Notes: generated from the letters alone by a model not told the origin. 42,743 nucleotides of DNA from Allopontixanthobacter sp041552775 (GCA_041552775.1 JBFEKH010000011.1:1-42743), one strand, 5' to 3'; counted from the stretch's first letter, positions 1 to 8,890 are shown. Program-made: numbers and translations.

Positions 1-197
1 AACCCAGCAGGGCTCACCACAGGGTTTGGCAAGTTTCGGATCAAGCCGGATTTTTGCTTGCGGTCGGATGGGGCAAAGAACATGCCTTCGCCAAGTCCAA
101 GACATCGGAGATGCGCTCGGCTGCGAACGAAGGTCCCGACATTTGGGCAGGCTTGGCTGAATTTTCGGCCCGGCTAGTTCCTGCCAATGTCCTTTTG
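1..197. other. Left-edge non-coding stretch
   Basis: No convincing gene is visible here. The first plus-strand frame is open from the edge to a TAG near 178, but its translation is rich in Arg and Pro and I do not recognise it. It may be the tail of a gene that starts outside the window or simply intergenic DNA. Confidence 0.3.
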
Positions 198-272
198 TTA
201 GATTACGCCCAGCACCCGCAGGACAATAACAATAACCACGACAGTCACGACAGTTCCGATAATTCCACGCAT
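198..272 (-). CDS. Small hydrophobic membrane peptide, 24 aa
   Basis: This is a short reading frame encoding a 24-residue peptide. It starts with MRGIIGTVV and continues as an almost unbroken Val/Ile run with one internal Arg, ending LRVLGVI. That is the size and composition of a single membrane-spanning helix. A GGAG Shine-Dalgarno sequence lies about 6 nt before the ATG, which supports translation. No charged or cytoplasmic domain is present, so it would be a bare transmembrane miniprotein. It is downstream of the permease gene on the same strand, with about 140 bases between them. Function is unknown. I see a good start and hydrophobicity; that it is expressed is inference. Confidence 0.45.
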   Translation of the reverse strand: MRGIIGTVVTVVVIVIVLRVLGVI

Positions 273-410
273 TTGTTCACTCCGCTTTTTTCCGAAAGCG
301 ATCGAATGTCGCAGTCAGTCGGGGTAATAACCGTCTGGGAAGATTTACGTTCCGCGAGCGGGAATATTCGACTTGCCTGAGTCTGTATTCGGGCCAGGCC
401 TTGGTCAGAA

Positions 411-1694
411 TTACACCGGTGCGGGGCGAACGGCCGGCTTGCCGCGTGCGGCGATGAAGAATAGCCCGGTGCCCACAATCAGGATCAGGCCTAGCAACTG
501 GAATGCCTCTGCGCTGGCATGGCTGGCCACCCATATTGATGAAGCGGCAGCCAGCACCGCGATCGGCAGATGCCACCACGGGGCCTGTTGGGCATCCCTG
601 CGCTGGAGCACGGGCAGGGCCAATGCCGTCAACAGGTACATGACCAATCGCGACAAGGTGCTGGCAACCGCGAGTACGGCAAAACCTGCCCACAGACTGA
701 ACAGGACCGCAGCACCGCCGTAGAACAGGATCGAGACATCGGGCGTCTGAAACCGCGGCGAGATATGCCCGAAAATGCGGGGCAAGGTTCCCTGTTCGGC
801 CATGCCATAGGTCATGCGCGGTGTAACAATGCCGCCGCTCAGCGTGTTGGCCCCGATCGAAAAAGCCGCCGCCAGCGAGATCGCGATCACGCCAGCCGGT
901 CCGGCCAGTTCGCCCGCAGCTGCCGCCAGCGCGCTTTCATCGCCAGCAACCTGCGGCGCGATCGCCATATAGGCCCAGGTCACCAGCATGTAGAAAATCG
1001 CAACCGCCGCCAGCGTGGTCATCAGGGCAAGCGGTATGGTCCGTTTGGGATCACGCAATTCCCCCGCTGCGAAGGTCCCGTTTTCGAATGCCATATAGGC
1101 ATAGAAGGTGAGCAGGACGACGCTTTCGAATTCGCTGAATTGCGGCAGGCTGAACCCGACGGCAGGATCGCGGATCGCCACGCCAATCACGACGAGTGCT
1201 GCCAGCGGCAGGAGCTTCACTGCCGTCATCACCCCAAGCGTTCCCATCGACGTGCGCATGCCGACCAAATTCACGATGGTCGTGAAGATGATGAAGCCGA
1301 CCACCGCACCGGCTTTCAATGTCGGGTCCTCCAGCATTGGGAACAGTACTGCGAGGTATGCGATCGAGACCTGGGTATTGGCCGCCACGGCCACGACCCC
1401 CGAGGCATAGCGTGTCCAGCCGGCCTGGAAGCCAGCGAAAGAACCGAATGCGGCATGGGCATAGAGTACCGGCCCGCCGTGGCTGTCAAACCGGGTTGCA
1501 AGGATCGAGAACACCAGCGCCAGCGGTAGGATCAGCAGGGCACCGAACAGCATCATCCACGGCGCGAAATTTCCCACCGCCGCCACCATGATGGCTGGCA
1601 ATGCGAAAATGCCGGCGCCGATCATGCCATTGACCGGCAACAGCGCAGTTCCCCAAAATCCCACCGTGCGCGGCAGTGCCTGTGTTTCCGCCAT
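411..1694 (-). CDS. APC-family amino acid permease
   Basis: This 427-residue integral membrane protein belongs to the amino acid-polyamine-organocation (APC) superfamily. Residues about 20-35 carry the family signature GMIGAGIFALPAI, the unwound first helix that binds substrate. The rest is a series of about 12 hydrophobic segments, with the family-typical stretch FYAYMAFENGTFAAGELRDP near residue 200. It probably imports an amino acid or related amine by proton or sodium symport across the inner membrane; the substrate cannot be read from sequence. The ATG is preceded by GAGGGG at suitable spacing. It lies downstream of the lysR gene on the same strand with a 74-base gap. That neighbourhood and the facing mmsA gene hint at branched-chain amino acid or beta-alanine use, which is inference. 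Confidence 0.85.
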   Translation of the reverse strand: MAETQALPRTVGFWGTALLPVNGMIGAGIFALPAIMVAAVGNFAPWMMLFGALLILPLALVFSILATRFDSHGGPVLYAHAAFGSFAGFQAGWTRYASGVVAVAANTQVSIAYLAVLFPMLEDPTLKAGAVVGFIIFTTIVNLVGMRTSMGTLGVMTAVKLLPLAALVVIGVAIRDPAVGFSLPQFSEFESVVLLTFYAYMAFENGTFAAGELRDPKRTIPLALMTTLAAVAIFYMLVTWAYMAIAPQVAGDESALAAAAGELAGPAGVIAISLAAAFSIGANTLSGGIVTPRMTYGMAEQGTLPRIFGHISPRFQTPDVSILFYGGAAVLFSLWAGFAVLAVASTLSRLVMYLLTALALPVLQRRDAQQAPWWHLPIAVLAAASSIWVASHASAEAFQLLGLILIVGTGLFFIAARGKPAVRPAPV

Positions 1695-1768
1695 ATTTTC
1701 CCCTCGCGCCCAGCCGCAGTGTGCACTGGGCTGGCATGATCAACAAGTGCAGCGCCGAGAAGAGCTCG

Positions 1769-2665
1769 CTAGGGGGACATCAGTTCGTTGCGCCCCGAAC
1801 GAACGCAGGCGGACAGCCATTCCTTCCCTGCGCGGACCTTGGCCAGGCTTTGCGTGTCCTGATGGGTGATGAGCCAGAAGCTGCGGGTGATCGACTGGCC
1901 CGGGCAGACCGGCTCCAGATTATTCGACTGGCGGGCAATGAAGCACGGGAGGACACCGATCCCGGCGCCTTCCTCGATCAGGCGTGCCTGGGCATTGATG
2001 CTCGACGAACGGATCTGCGCCGTCAGCCCTGTGTGGAAATCGTCGAGATAGTTGAGTTCCGGGGCGTAGAGCAATTCGGGGACATAGCTGATCAGCGTAT
2101 GCCCCTGTGCCAGATCCGCCGGTTGCTGGGGTCTTCCGTGCCGATCAAGATAGTCTGTGCTGGCAAACAGCATCAGCCGGTAATCGGACAGTTTGCGCGA
2201 CAGCACCGGCCCGGCCTTGGGGCGTGACAGCATGACGGCAATGTCGGCCTCGCGGCGGGACGGGCTGAGAAAGCCGCTATTGGCAATCAGCTCGATCACC
2301 AGATTGGGGTGATCACCGGCAAAATCGGCCAGATAGGGCGTCAGAAACTGGCTGCCGAACCCCTCCGCCACGCTCAGGCGCAGGCTGCCGCTCAGACCCG
2401 ATCTGGGACTGAGAGTTTCGTCGATACTGCGCGCGGCATCGGCCATGGCCTCGGCTTTCGCCAGCAGCATCTCGCCCGCTTCGGTCAGCGACTGGCCGTC
2501 GCGCGTGCGTTCGAACAGGGTCACTTCAAGATGCTGTTCCAATCGGCGCAGGCGGCGTCCCAAGGTGGTCGGATCAACCTTGAGCGTATGCGCGGCGCGG
2601 CCAATCTGGCCAGCAGTTGCCACGGCCAGGAAAACGCGCAGATCGTTCCAGTTCACATCCTGCAT
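1769..2665 (-). CDS. LysR-family transcriptional regulator
   Basis: This 298-residue protein has an N-terminal winged helix-turn-helix (residues 5-65, with FLAVATAGQIGRAAHTLKVD and TTLGRRLRRLE). A periplasmic-binding-protein-like effector domain follows from about residue 90. It is full length for LysR regulators. It is transcribed divergently from mmsA across a 91-base gap, the classic LysR arrangement, so the likely target is mmsA and perhaps its own promoter. A TTGCA-N9-TGCAA inverted repeat sits immediately upstream of its start codon and could be the binding site. The inducer is unknown; a valine or methylmalonate-semialdehyde pathway intermediate would fit. Confidence 0.88.
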   Translation of the reverse strand: MQDVNWNDLRVFLAVATAGQIGRAAHTLKVDPTTLGRRLRRLEQHLEVTLFERTRDGQSLTEAGEMLLAKAEAMADAARSIDETLSPRSGLSGSLRLSVAEGFGSQFLTPYLADFAGDHPNLVIELIANSGFLSPSRREADIAVMLSRPKAGPVLSRKLSDYRLMLFASTDYLDRHGRPQQPADLAQGHTLISYVPELLYAPELNYLDDFHTGLTAQIRSSSINAQARLIEEGAGIGVLPCFIARQSNNLEPVCPGQSITRSFWLITHQDTQSLAKVRAGKEWLSACVRSGRNELMSP

Positions 2666-2667
2666 AT

Positions 2668-2686
2668 TTGCAGCTCATATATGCAA
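2668..2686. promoter_or_regulatory. Candidate LysR operator, TTGCA-N9-TGCAA
   Basis: A 5-bp inverted repeat (TTGCA at 2668-2672, TGCAA at 2682-2686) lies in an AT-rich stretch of the lysR-mmsA divergent region, just 2 bases upstream of the lysR start codon. The position suits autorepression and activation of mmsA. The arms are short and the spacing is not a textbook T-N11-A, so this is tentative. Confidence 0.35.
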
Positions 2687-2756
2687 TGTTAGAACTTGTC
2701 TGCATCATTCCCGTATGAGAAAGTAGTTTGACAGTTTTTGGAGGAGTTACATCATC

Positions 2757-4256
2757 ATGCGTCAGGTAGATCATTTCATCGTCGGCGGTGCAGGCGGTTC
2801 ATCGGGCCGGATGCACCAGATATGGAACCCCTCGACCGGCGAAATCCAGGCGGAAGTCCCGCTGGGCGATGCAGCGCTGTTGGCTAAAGCAGTGGCAGCG
2901 GCAAAGAAGGTCCAGCCTGAATGGGCCGGGACCAACCCGCAGAAACGCGCGCGCGTGATGTTCCGCTTCAAGGAATTGATCGAAGCCAACATGCAGGAAC
3001 TGGCCGAATTGCTGTCGTCCGAACACGGCAAGGTGATCGACGACGCCAAGGGCGATATCCAGCGCGGGCTGGAAGTGATCGAATATGCCTGCGGTATCCC
3101 GCAGGTGTTGAAGGGCGAATATACCCAGGGCGCCGGGCCGGGCATCGATGTCTATTCGATGCGTCAGCCGCTCGGCATTGGAGCCGGCATTACCCCGTTC
3201 AACTTCCCGGCGATGATCCCGATGTGGATGTTCGGCATGGCGATTGCGGCGGGCAATGCCTTCATCCTCAAGCCATCCGAACGCGATCCGTCGGTTCCTG
3301 TCCGGCTGGCCGAACTGTTCCTCGAAGCGGGCGCCCCTGAAGGGCTGCTGCAGGTCGTGCACGGCGACAAGGAGATGGTCGATGCTATCCTCGACAATCC
3401 CGATATCGCTGCGGTCAGCTTTGTCGGGTCATCCGACATCGCGCACTATGTCTACAAGCGCGGCGTTGCTGCGGGCAAGCGCGTGCAGGCGATGGGCGGG
3501 GCCAAGAACCACGGTATCGTGATGCCCGATGCCGATCTCGATCAGGTGGTGAACGACCTTGCCGGTGCGGCCTTCGGCTCTGCGGGCGAGCGCTGCATGG
3601 CATTGCCAGTAGTAGTTCCGGTGGGCGAGGATACGGCGAACCGCCTGCGTGAAAAGCTGATCCCGGCGATCAATGCCCTACGCATCGGTGTCTCCAACGA
3701 TCCTGACGCGCATTACGGGCCGGTTGTTACCCCGGAACATCGTGCGCGGGTGGAACAATGGATCGACACGGCTGAAAAAGAAGGCGGCGAAATCGTGGTC
3801 GATGGCCGCGGCTACAGCCTGCAAGGCCACGAAAAAGGCTTCTTCATCGGCCCCACGCTGATCGACCATGTCACCACGGACATGGAAAGCTACAAGGAAG
3901 AGATTTTCGGCCCTGTGCTACAGATCGTGCGCGCAAAGGATTTCGAGGAAGCCGTGCGTCTGCCCAGCGATCACCAATACGGCAATGGCGTGGCGATCTT
4001 CACCCGTAACGGTCACGCAGCGCGCGAATTTGCCAGCCGCGTGAACGTCGGGATGGTCGGCATCAACGTGCCGATCCCGGTGCCGGTTGCCTATCACAGT
4101 TTCGGCGGGTGGAAACGCAGCGCCTTTGGCGATACCAACCAGTATGGCACCGAAGGCCTGAAGTTCTGGACCAAGGTGAAAACGGTCACCCAGCGCTGGC
4201 CCGATGGCGGTGTCGGCAACGACGGGAATGCGTTCGTCATTCCCACCATGGGGTAA
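2757..4256 (+). CDS. mmsA: CoA-acylating methylmalonate-semialdehyde dehydrogenase
   Basis: This 499-residue enzyme of the aldehyde dehydrogenase superfamily probably oxidises methylmalonate semialdehyde (and malonate semialdehyde) to propionyl-CoA or acetyl-CoA with NAD+ and CoA, in valine, thymine and inositol breakdown. The sequence shows the MmsA pattern: WNPSTGE at the start, GITPFNFPAMIPMWMFG near residue 140, FVGSSDIAHYVYKRG near 220, and the catalytic Cys280 in GSAGERCMALP. The usual ALDH glutamate region is replaced by AMGGAKNHGIVMPDAD, as in MmsA. The C-terminus FGGWKRSAFGDTNQYGTEGL is typical. Length is normal. A GGAGGAG Shine-Dalgarno lies upstream of the ATG at a slightly long spacing. 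It is divergent from lysR and convergent with the SDR gene. Confidence 0.93.
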   Translation: MRQVDHFIVGGAGGSSGRMHQIWNPSTGEIQAEVPLGDAALLAKAVAAAKKVQPEWAGTNPQKRARVMFRFKELIEANMQELAELLSSEHGKVIDDAKGDIQRGLEVIEYACGIPQVLKGEYTQGAGPGIDVYSMRQPLGIGAGITPFNFPAMIPMWMFGMAIAAGNAFILKPSERDPSVPVRLAELFLEAGAPEGLLQVVHGDKEMVDAILDNPDIAAVSFVGSSDIAHYVYKRGVAAGKRVQAMGGAKNHGIVMPDADLDQVVNDLAGAAFGSAGERCMALPVVVPVGEDTANRLREKLIPAINALRIGVSNDPDAHYGPVVTPEHRARVEQWIDTAEKEGGEIVVDGRGYSLQGHEKGFFIGPTLIDHVTTDMESYKEEIFGPVLQIVRAKDFEEAVRLPSDHQYGNGVAIFTRNGHAAREFASRVNVGMVGINVPIPVPVAYHSFGGWKRSAFGDTNQYGTEGLKFWTKVKTVTQRWPDGGVGNDGNAFVIPTMG

Positions 4257-4259
4257 GCT

Positions 4260-4276
4260 CTAGCGCTCAGCGTTAG
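4260..4276. terminator. Weak hairpin between mmsA and SDR gene
   Basis: CTAGCGC and GCGTTAG can pair as a 7-bp stem with one G-U pair and a 3-base loop. It falls in the 25-base gap between two convergent genes, where a shared bidirectional terminator would be expected. There is no U-run on either side, so the call is weak. Confidence 0.3.
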
Positions 4277-4281
4277 CTAGT

Positions 4282-5046
4282 TCACCGGGCAGTCCAGCCG
4301 CCATCTACGGCCAGGGCCTGTCCGGTGGTGAAGCTGGCGCCTGCGCTGCATAGCCACAGGACCGCCTCTGCGATTTCGTCCGGGTGTCCGATGCGGCCCA
4401 TGGGTTCGGTAGCGATCATCTGCGCGCGGCCATCTTCGCTGGTTCCCATGAACCGTTCCAGCATCGGGGTTTCGATGGCACCGGGGCACACGGCATTGAT
4501 GCGGATGTTCCGCGTCGCATATTCCAGCGCGGCGGTCTTGGTCAGCCCGACCACGCCGTGTTTCGAAGCGACATAGGCCGGAATCCCCGCAATCCCGACC
4601 AGGCCCGCCACCGATGCGCAATTGACGATGGCGCCGCCGCTTTCTTCCTTCGACATGTACCAGATTTCCTCGCGCAGGCACAGCCACACGCCGCGCAAGT
4701 TAACCGCGATCACGCGGTCCCAATTTTCGGCCGTACAGTCGCCGCTATCGGCGGTTTCGCCCTCTATTCCGGCATTGTTGAACGCCGCATCGATCCGGCC
4801 GAAGCGGGTGATGACCTGCTTCATCATGGCGGATACCGCGTCTTCATCGGATACATCGCAGCGGAAGAATGCGCAGTCCGCGCCTTCTTTTTGCAGATCG
4901 GCCAGGGCTTCCTGCCCGCGGTCCTCGTCCCGGTCCACCAGCGCCACTGCATAACTATTGCGCGCGAACAAGCGTGCGGTTGCCCTGCCTATTCCCGAAC
5001 TGGCGCCGGTAACCAGCGCTGCCTTGGGATGGGTCTCCTGCACCAT
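4282..5046 (-). CDS. SDR-family NAD(P)-dependent oxidoreductase
   Basis: This is a classical short-chain dehydrogenase of about 254 residues. It shows the Rossmann motif TGASSGIG near residue 14, the NNAG motif (AFNNAG), the catalytic Ser in NCASVAG, and the YxxxK pair in AYVASKHG. VCPGAIETPM follows, and the C-terminus ends ALAVDGGWTAR. An in-frame GTG lies five codons upstream, but the ATG chosen has a GGGAGA sequence just before it. The acidic residue after strand 2 (VDRDED) suggests NAD(H) preference. The substrate is unknown. It is convergent with mmsA and does not look co-transcribed with it. Confidence 0.88.
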   Translation of the reverse strand: MVQETHPKAALVTGASSGIGRATARLFARNSYAVALVDRDEDRGQEALADLQKEGADCAFFRCDVSDEDAVSAMMKQVITRFGRIDAAFNNAGIEGETADSGDCTAENWDRVIAVNLRGVWLCLREEIWYMSKEESGGAIVNCASVAGLVGIAGIPAYVASKHGVVGLTKTAALEYATRNIRINAVCPGAIETPMLERFMGTSEDGRAQMIATEPMGRIGHPDEIAEAVLWLCSAGASFTTGQALAVDGGWTAR

Positions 5047-5138
5047 AGAATCTCCCTTCACGGCACGAGCCGCCTCTGATCCCGCCTTGGATCGATCATC
5101 TTCCTAGCTGCTTAGCGGGAAGGGGTTGGCGTGATCAT

Positions 5139-5148
5139 TACGCAAATA
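5139..5148 (+). promoter_or_regulatory. TACGCAAATA word upstream of antiporter gene
   Basis: TACGCAAATA at this position recurs exactly at 21441-21450, in the usp promoter region, and its first 8 bases recur at 26022-26029 upstream of the sqr-like gene. It lies about 40 bases before the CCCTTAG element of the same promoter. Shared placement upstream of genes suggests a regulator site. Which regulator binds is inference. Confidence 0.35.
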
Positions 5149-5185
5149 TGCGGAAGGGTATTCGGCCCGGCTGCCTGCATGGTCA

Positions 5186-5199
5186 GGGGAATCCCTTAG
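5186..5199 (+). promoter_or_regulatory. Candidate FixJ-regulon element before antiporter/ATPase operon
   Basis: GGGGAATCCCTTAG lies 50 bases before the preferred start of the antiporter gene. It is nearly identical to GGGGAATCCCCTAA before acs (11146-11159) and shares its right half with elements before the COG2187 gene, prs and hsp20. This is the most divergent of the five copies. Confidence 0.4.
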
Positions 5200-5249
5200 C
5201 GCGGCAAGTTGAGGCTGCGCCTAGCATTGTGCAGCCGGGAGCCTGCGTA

Positions 5250-6260
5250 TTGCTTGAAATTATCCTGCCTTGGTCGAAATTCGGTCTGTGCACACTGGTC
5301 ATCGCGGTGGCTGGTCCCGTGCTTGTCCGCAGCAGCGAGGAGATTGCCAGGGAAACCGGCGTTTCCGTAACCTGGATCGGGGTCATCCTGCTGGCAGCCG
5401 CCACGTCATTGCCGGAATTGACGACGGGAATAAGCTCTGTGACGCTGGCCGATGCGCCCAACATCGCGGTAGCCGATGCGTTGGGCAGCTGTATCTTTAA
5501 CCTGCTTCTGCTGGTTCTGCTCGATGAATTCAGCCGGCCCGAACCGCTCTTCCGGCAAATCGACCAGGCGCACATATTGACTGCCGGATTCGGGACAATC
5601 CTGATCGGAACGGTCGGCGCGATCATCCTGCTCAACAATGCGGGGATGGATTTCCAGGTCTTTCACATCAGCATTTTCAGCCCGATCCTGATCGCACTCT
5701 ACCTGGTGGCAATGCGTGCGGGTTTCGATTACCAGCGCCGCAGCAACGTGCATGAACTGGAAGCCGCTTGGCGGTCCAGCGCGGTCCTGAAGAAATCGGC
5801 CATTCGGTATATGGCCGCCGCCAGCGTGGTGATCCTGGCGGGGATTTGGTTGCCGTTCATCGGCGTGGAAATCGCGGAAGTCATGGACTGGCAGACAACG
5901 TTCGTCGGTACGCTGCTGATCGCGGGATCCACTTCGGTCCCCGAGCTGGTCGTTACGATCAGCGCGCTTCGTTACGGACTGGTGGACATGGCCATCGGCG
6001 GCCTGCTCGGCAGCAATCTGTTCGACGTGCTGATCCTGGCGATCGACGATGTCCTGTATACCAAGGGATCGCTGCTGGCATCGGTATCGCCGGCCCATGC
6101 GGTGACCGCTTTTGCCGCGGTGGTTATGTCCGGCATATTCATCGTCGCATTGTCGTTCCGGCCGGATTCCAAGGTAATGGGCGCGATCAGCTGGATCAGC
6201 ATGTCGCTGCTCGCGGTCTATCTGTTCAGCGCTTATGCCACCTTCCTGGTCGGGCAATAG
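5250..6260 (+). CDS. CaCA-type sodium/calcium (cation) exchanger
   Basis: This inner-membrane protein of about 336 residues has the two alpha repeats of the calcium/cation antiporter family. Alpha-1 holds AATSLPELTTG and ADALGSCIFNLLLL; alpha-2 holds GSTSVPELVVTISAL and GGLLGSNLFDVLIL. The ion-binding glutamate is kept in both repeats. The usual GSN of alpha-1 reads GSC. The frame is open from 5148, but the best start is the TTG at 5250, with GGGAG 8 bases upstream; the upstream residues look non-coding and contain the promoter element. GTG at 5229 is an alternative. It probably exports Ca2+ or another divalent cation. The ATPase gene starts 3 bases after its stop, so they form an operon and may act on the same ion. 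Confidence 0.8.
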   Translation: MLEIILPWSKFGLCTLVIAVAGPVLVRSSEEIARETGVSVTWIGVILLAAATSLPELTTGISSVTLADAPNIAVADALGSCIFNLLLLVLLDEFSRPEPLFRQIDQAHILTAGFGTILIGTVGAIILLNNAGMDFQVFHISIFSPILIALYLVAMRAGFDYQRRSNVHELEAAWRSSAVLKKSAIRYMAAASVVILAGIWLPFIGVEIAEVMDWQTTFVGTLLIAGSTSVPELVVTISALRYGLVDMAIGGLLGSNLFDVLILAIDDVLYTKGSLLASVSPAHAVTAFAAVVMSGIFIVALSFRPDSKVMGAISWISMSLLAVYLFSAYATFLVGQ

Positions 6261-6263
6261 ACG

Positions 6264-8864
6264 ATGGGAAAAGCTGTGCTTCCTGATGCTACATCAGCGG
6301 GCCAGATCGCGGGGCTAAGCAGCGCGGAAGCACGGGCGCGGTTGGCCGCCGAAGGGCCCAATCTGATCCCGCAGGCATCGCAGCGGACCGCCTTGCGCAT
6401 AATCGGCGAGGTGCTGCGTGAACCGATGTTGGCTCTGCTGATGGGCGGCGGCGTCGCCTATTTCATTCTCGGCGATCACGCGGAAGCCCTGATCCTACTG
6501 GGCTTTGCCACCTTCTCGGTCGCCATCACTGCAATTCAGGAAACCCGGACGGAACATGTGCTGGAGGCGCTGCGCGATCTGTCCGCCCCGCGTGCACTGG
6601 TGATCAGGGACGGCCAGCAGCAACGCATTGCCGGGTGCGATGTGGTGCGCGGCGACTTGCTGGTGCTTGAAGCTGGTGACCGGGTGGCCGCCGATGCGCA
6701 GCTGCTGCAGGCGGATAATCTATATGCGGACGAATCCCTCATTACCGGGGAATCGCTTGCCGTTCGCAAGACCGTATCGGCGCAGCAGCCCGGGACCGGG
6801 GCAGTGCCTCGTCCGGGCGGGGAGGGTCAGCCCTTCGTCTATTCCGGTTCGATGATTGCACGCGGGCACGCCATGGCCCGGGTTGTCGCCATCGGAGGGG
6901 AAAGCGAGATCGGGCGGATCGGCAGATCACTGGCATCGCTCGATACCGAAGCACCGCGTCTGCGCAGGGAGACCGCCAGGATCGTTCAGCTTAGCGCGGT
7001 GGCCGGCGCTTCGGTGGCCGCCGCGGTGGTACTGCTTTACGGGCTTACCCGGGGCGGCTGGATCGATGCGGTCCTGGCCGGGATCACCACTGCGATGACG
7101 ATGCTGCCGGAGGAATTCCCGGTTGTGCTGACGGTCTTCATGGCGATGGGCGCATGGCGGATAGGGCAGGCAGGGGTTCTCACCCGCCGGGCCGCTGCTA
7201 TCGAAACGTTGGGCGCGACCACTGTTCTGTGCACCGACAAGACCGGCACATTGACCCAGAACCGGATGGCAGTTGTCCGCCTGTGGGGCCCTGATAGCGG
7301 TGAGGTGGATCTGGGACCGGATACTACGCTGACGGGGCAGCCTGCGAAAATCCTTGAATTCGCCTTCCTCGCCAGCCCGGCGGTGGCGGTGGACCCGATG
7401 GATCAGGCGATCCATCGCTGTGCCAGCGACAACGCAATTGCCGCCGATCCCGGACTCGCCCTGTCTGACGGACACGGCTTTCAGCCTGAATTACGGGTGA
7501 TGTCCAACCAGTGGCAGGACACCAGCCTAAATGGAAAATCAGTCATTGCGGTGAAGGGTGCGCCGGAATCGGTCGCCAGCCTGTGCGGGCTGGAGGGTGA
7601 CGCGTTGCGCGCGATGACCGCTGCAGCCGATGTCATGGCGCGCAGAGGAATCCGGGTCCTGGGCGTCGCCATCAGTCGCGCCGCCGATCCAGACCCGGAA
7701 GCTGCGCTGGAGGAGCAAGATTTTGTCTTCGCCGGGCTGATTGGCCTGGCCGATCCACTGCGCGCTTCCGTTCCCGCTGCCATTGCGCAATGCCGCAGCG
7801 CCGGGATCAGGGTGGTCATGATAACCGGCGATTATGCGGTGACAGCCAGCGCAATCGCCGAGGCCGCGGGCATAGAGGATGGCGATGTCCTGAGCGGCGA
7901 GGAGCTGGACGCGCTCGATGATGATGCGCTCGCCGGGCGGCTGCGCCATGTCAGCGTGTTTGCGCGGATCATGCCGGAACAGAAATTGCGTATCGTCACC
8001 GCATTCAAGGCAGAAGGAGAAGTGGTTGCGATGACCGGCGACGGGGTGAACGATGCCCCGTCGCTGAAAGCCGCGCATATCGGAATTGCGATGGGCAAGC
8101 GCGGGACCGACGTGGCGCGGGAAGCGTCCTCGATCGTGCTGCTGGAGGATGATTTCGACTCCATCGTCAGGACCATCGCATTGGGGCGTCGCATCTATGA
8201 CAATATCCGTAAGGCGATGGCGTTCATCTTTGCCGTCCATGTCCCGATTGCCGGATTGACCCTGATGCCTCTGCTGCTCGGCCAACCACTGCTGTTCGGC
8301 CCGATCCATATTGCACTGCTGGAAATGGTGATCGACCCGGTGTGCGCGCTGGTGTTCGAGGCCGAACCGGCAGAGGAAAATGCGATGTCGCGCAAACCGC
8401 GCGATCCGGCACAGCCAATGTTTTCGATTCCGATGGTTATCTGGAGCCTGTTCCAGGGCGCGCTGGCGCTGTCCCTGCTGGCGGCGGTATATTTGGGCGC
8501 GGTATACTATCAATTGCCCGAAGGGCAGTGGCGCGCCCTGACATTCTTTGCGCTGATCGCCGCGATCCTTTCGCTGATCCTGGTCAACCGGTCATTCAGC
8601 GCTGCACTGGCGCAGGCGTTTTCCGCAAGGAACCACGCGCTGATGTATGTAGCGGCAGCCGTTGCGGCGGTTTCGGCGCTGTTGATGTTATTGGCCCCGG
8701 CCCGTTCATTCCTGAAGTTCGATGTGCTCGACCCGGCACTGGGCGGCGTGGCAATTGGCACCGGGATATGTCTGCTGATAATCCTCGAACGCCTCAAGCC
8801 CTTCGCCGAACGCCGATGGTTTGACGATGGCCGCGAAAATCCAGCCCGGCGTCAGGTTAACTGA
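6264..8864 (+). CDS. P-type cation-translocating ATPase (P2-like)
   Basis: This 866-residue P-type ATPase has all core motifs in order: an N-terminal cation-ATPase domain, the actuator TGES (about residue 160), PEEFP in helix M4 (about 282), the phosphorylated Asp325 in DKTGTLTQN, the ATP-binding KGAPE, and the hinge TGDGVNDAP (about 590). A C-terminal group of helices follows. No heavy-metal-binding N-terminal domain or CPC motif is present, so it is not a P1B copper or zinc pump. M4 reads PEEFP rather than the PEGLP of Ca2+ pumps, and M6 reads EMVIDP, so ion specificity is uncertain; Ca2+ or a monovalent cation is possible. It is translationally adjacent to the CaCA exchanger (stop-to-start gap 3 bases). 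Confidence 0.9.
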   Translation: MGKAVLPDATSAGQIAGLSSAEARARLAAEGPNLIPQASQRTALRIIGEVLREPMLALLMGGGVAYFILGDHAEALILLGFATFSVAITAIQETRTEHVLEALRDLSAPRALVIRDGQQQRIAGCDVVRGDLLVLEAGDRVAADAQLLQADNLYADESLITGESLAVRKTVSAQQPGTGAVPRPGGEGQPFVYSGSMIARGHAMARVVAIGGESEIGRIGRSLASLDTEAPRLRRETARIVQLSAVAGASVAAAVVLLYGLTRGGWIDAVLAGITTAMTMLPEEFPVVLTVFMAMGAWRIGQAGVLTRRAAAIETLGATTVLCTDKTGTLTQNRMAVVRLWGPDSGEVDLGPDTTLTGQPAKILEFAFLASPAVAVDPMDQAIHRCASDNAIAADPGLALSDGHGFQPELRVMSNQWQDTSLNGKSVIAVKGAPESVASLCGLEGDALRAMTAAADVMARRGIRVLGVAISRAADPDPEAALEEQDFVFAGLIGLADPLRASVPAAIAQCRSAGIRVVMITGDYAVTASAIAEAAGIEDGDVLSGEELDALDDDALAGRLRHVSVFARIMPEQKLRIVTAFKAEGEVVAMTGDGVNDAPSLKAAHIGIAMGKRGTDVAREASSIVLLEDDFDSIVRTIALGRRIYDNIRKAMAFIFAVHVPIAGLTLMPLLLGQPLLFGPIHIALLEMVIDPVCALVFEAEPAEENAMSRKPRDPAQPMFSIPMVIWSLFQGALALSLLAAVYLGAVYYQLPEGQWRALTFFALIAAILSLILVNRSFSAALAQAFSARNHALMYVAAAVAAVSALLMLLAPARSFLKFDVLDPALGGVAIGTGICLLIILERLKPFAERRWFDDGRENPARRQVN

Positions 8865-8876
8865 TGGCCTGCATCC

Positions 8877-8890
8877 GTATATCTCCCTAA
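8877..8890 (+). promoter_or_regulatory. Candidate FixJ-regulon element before COG2187 gene
   Basis: GTATATCTCCCTAA differs from the hsp20 copy (GTACATCTCCCTAA, 23849-23862) at one base out of 14. It starts 12 bases after the ATPase stop codon and 34 bases before the next ATG. It therefore marks a separate promoter for the COG2187 gene rather than simple readthrough. Confidence 0.5.

Noticed and set aside
5080..5250. FNR/FixK-type box (TTGAT-N4-ATCAA) before the antiporter gene
   Set aside because: The best match, around GGATCGATCATC, lacks the half-site symmetry; I found no convincing FNR box in the promoters I read.
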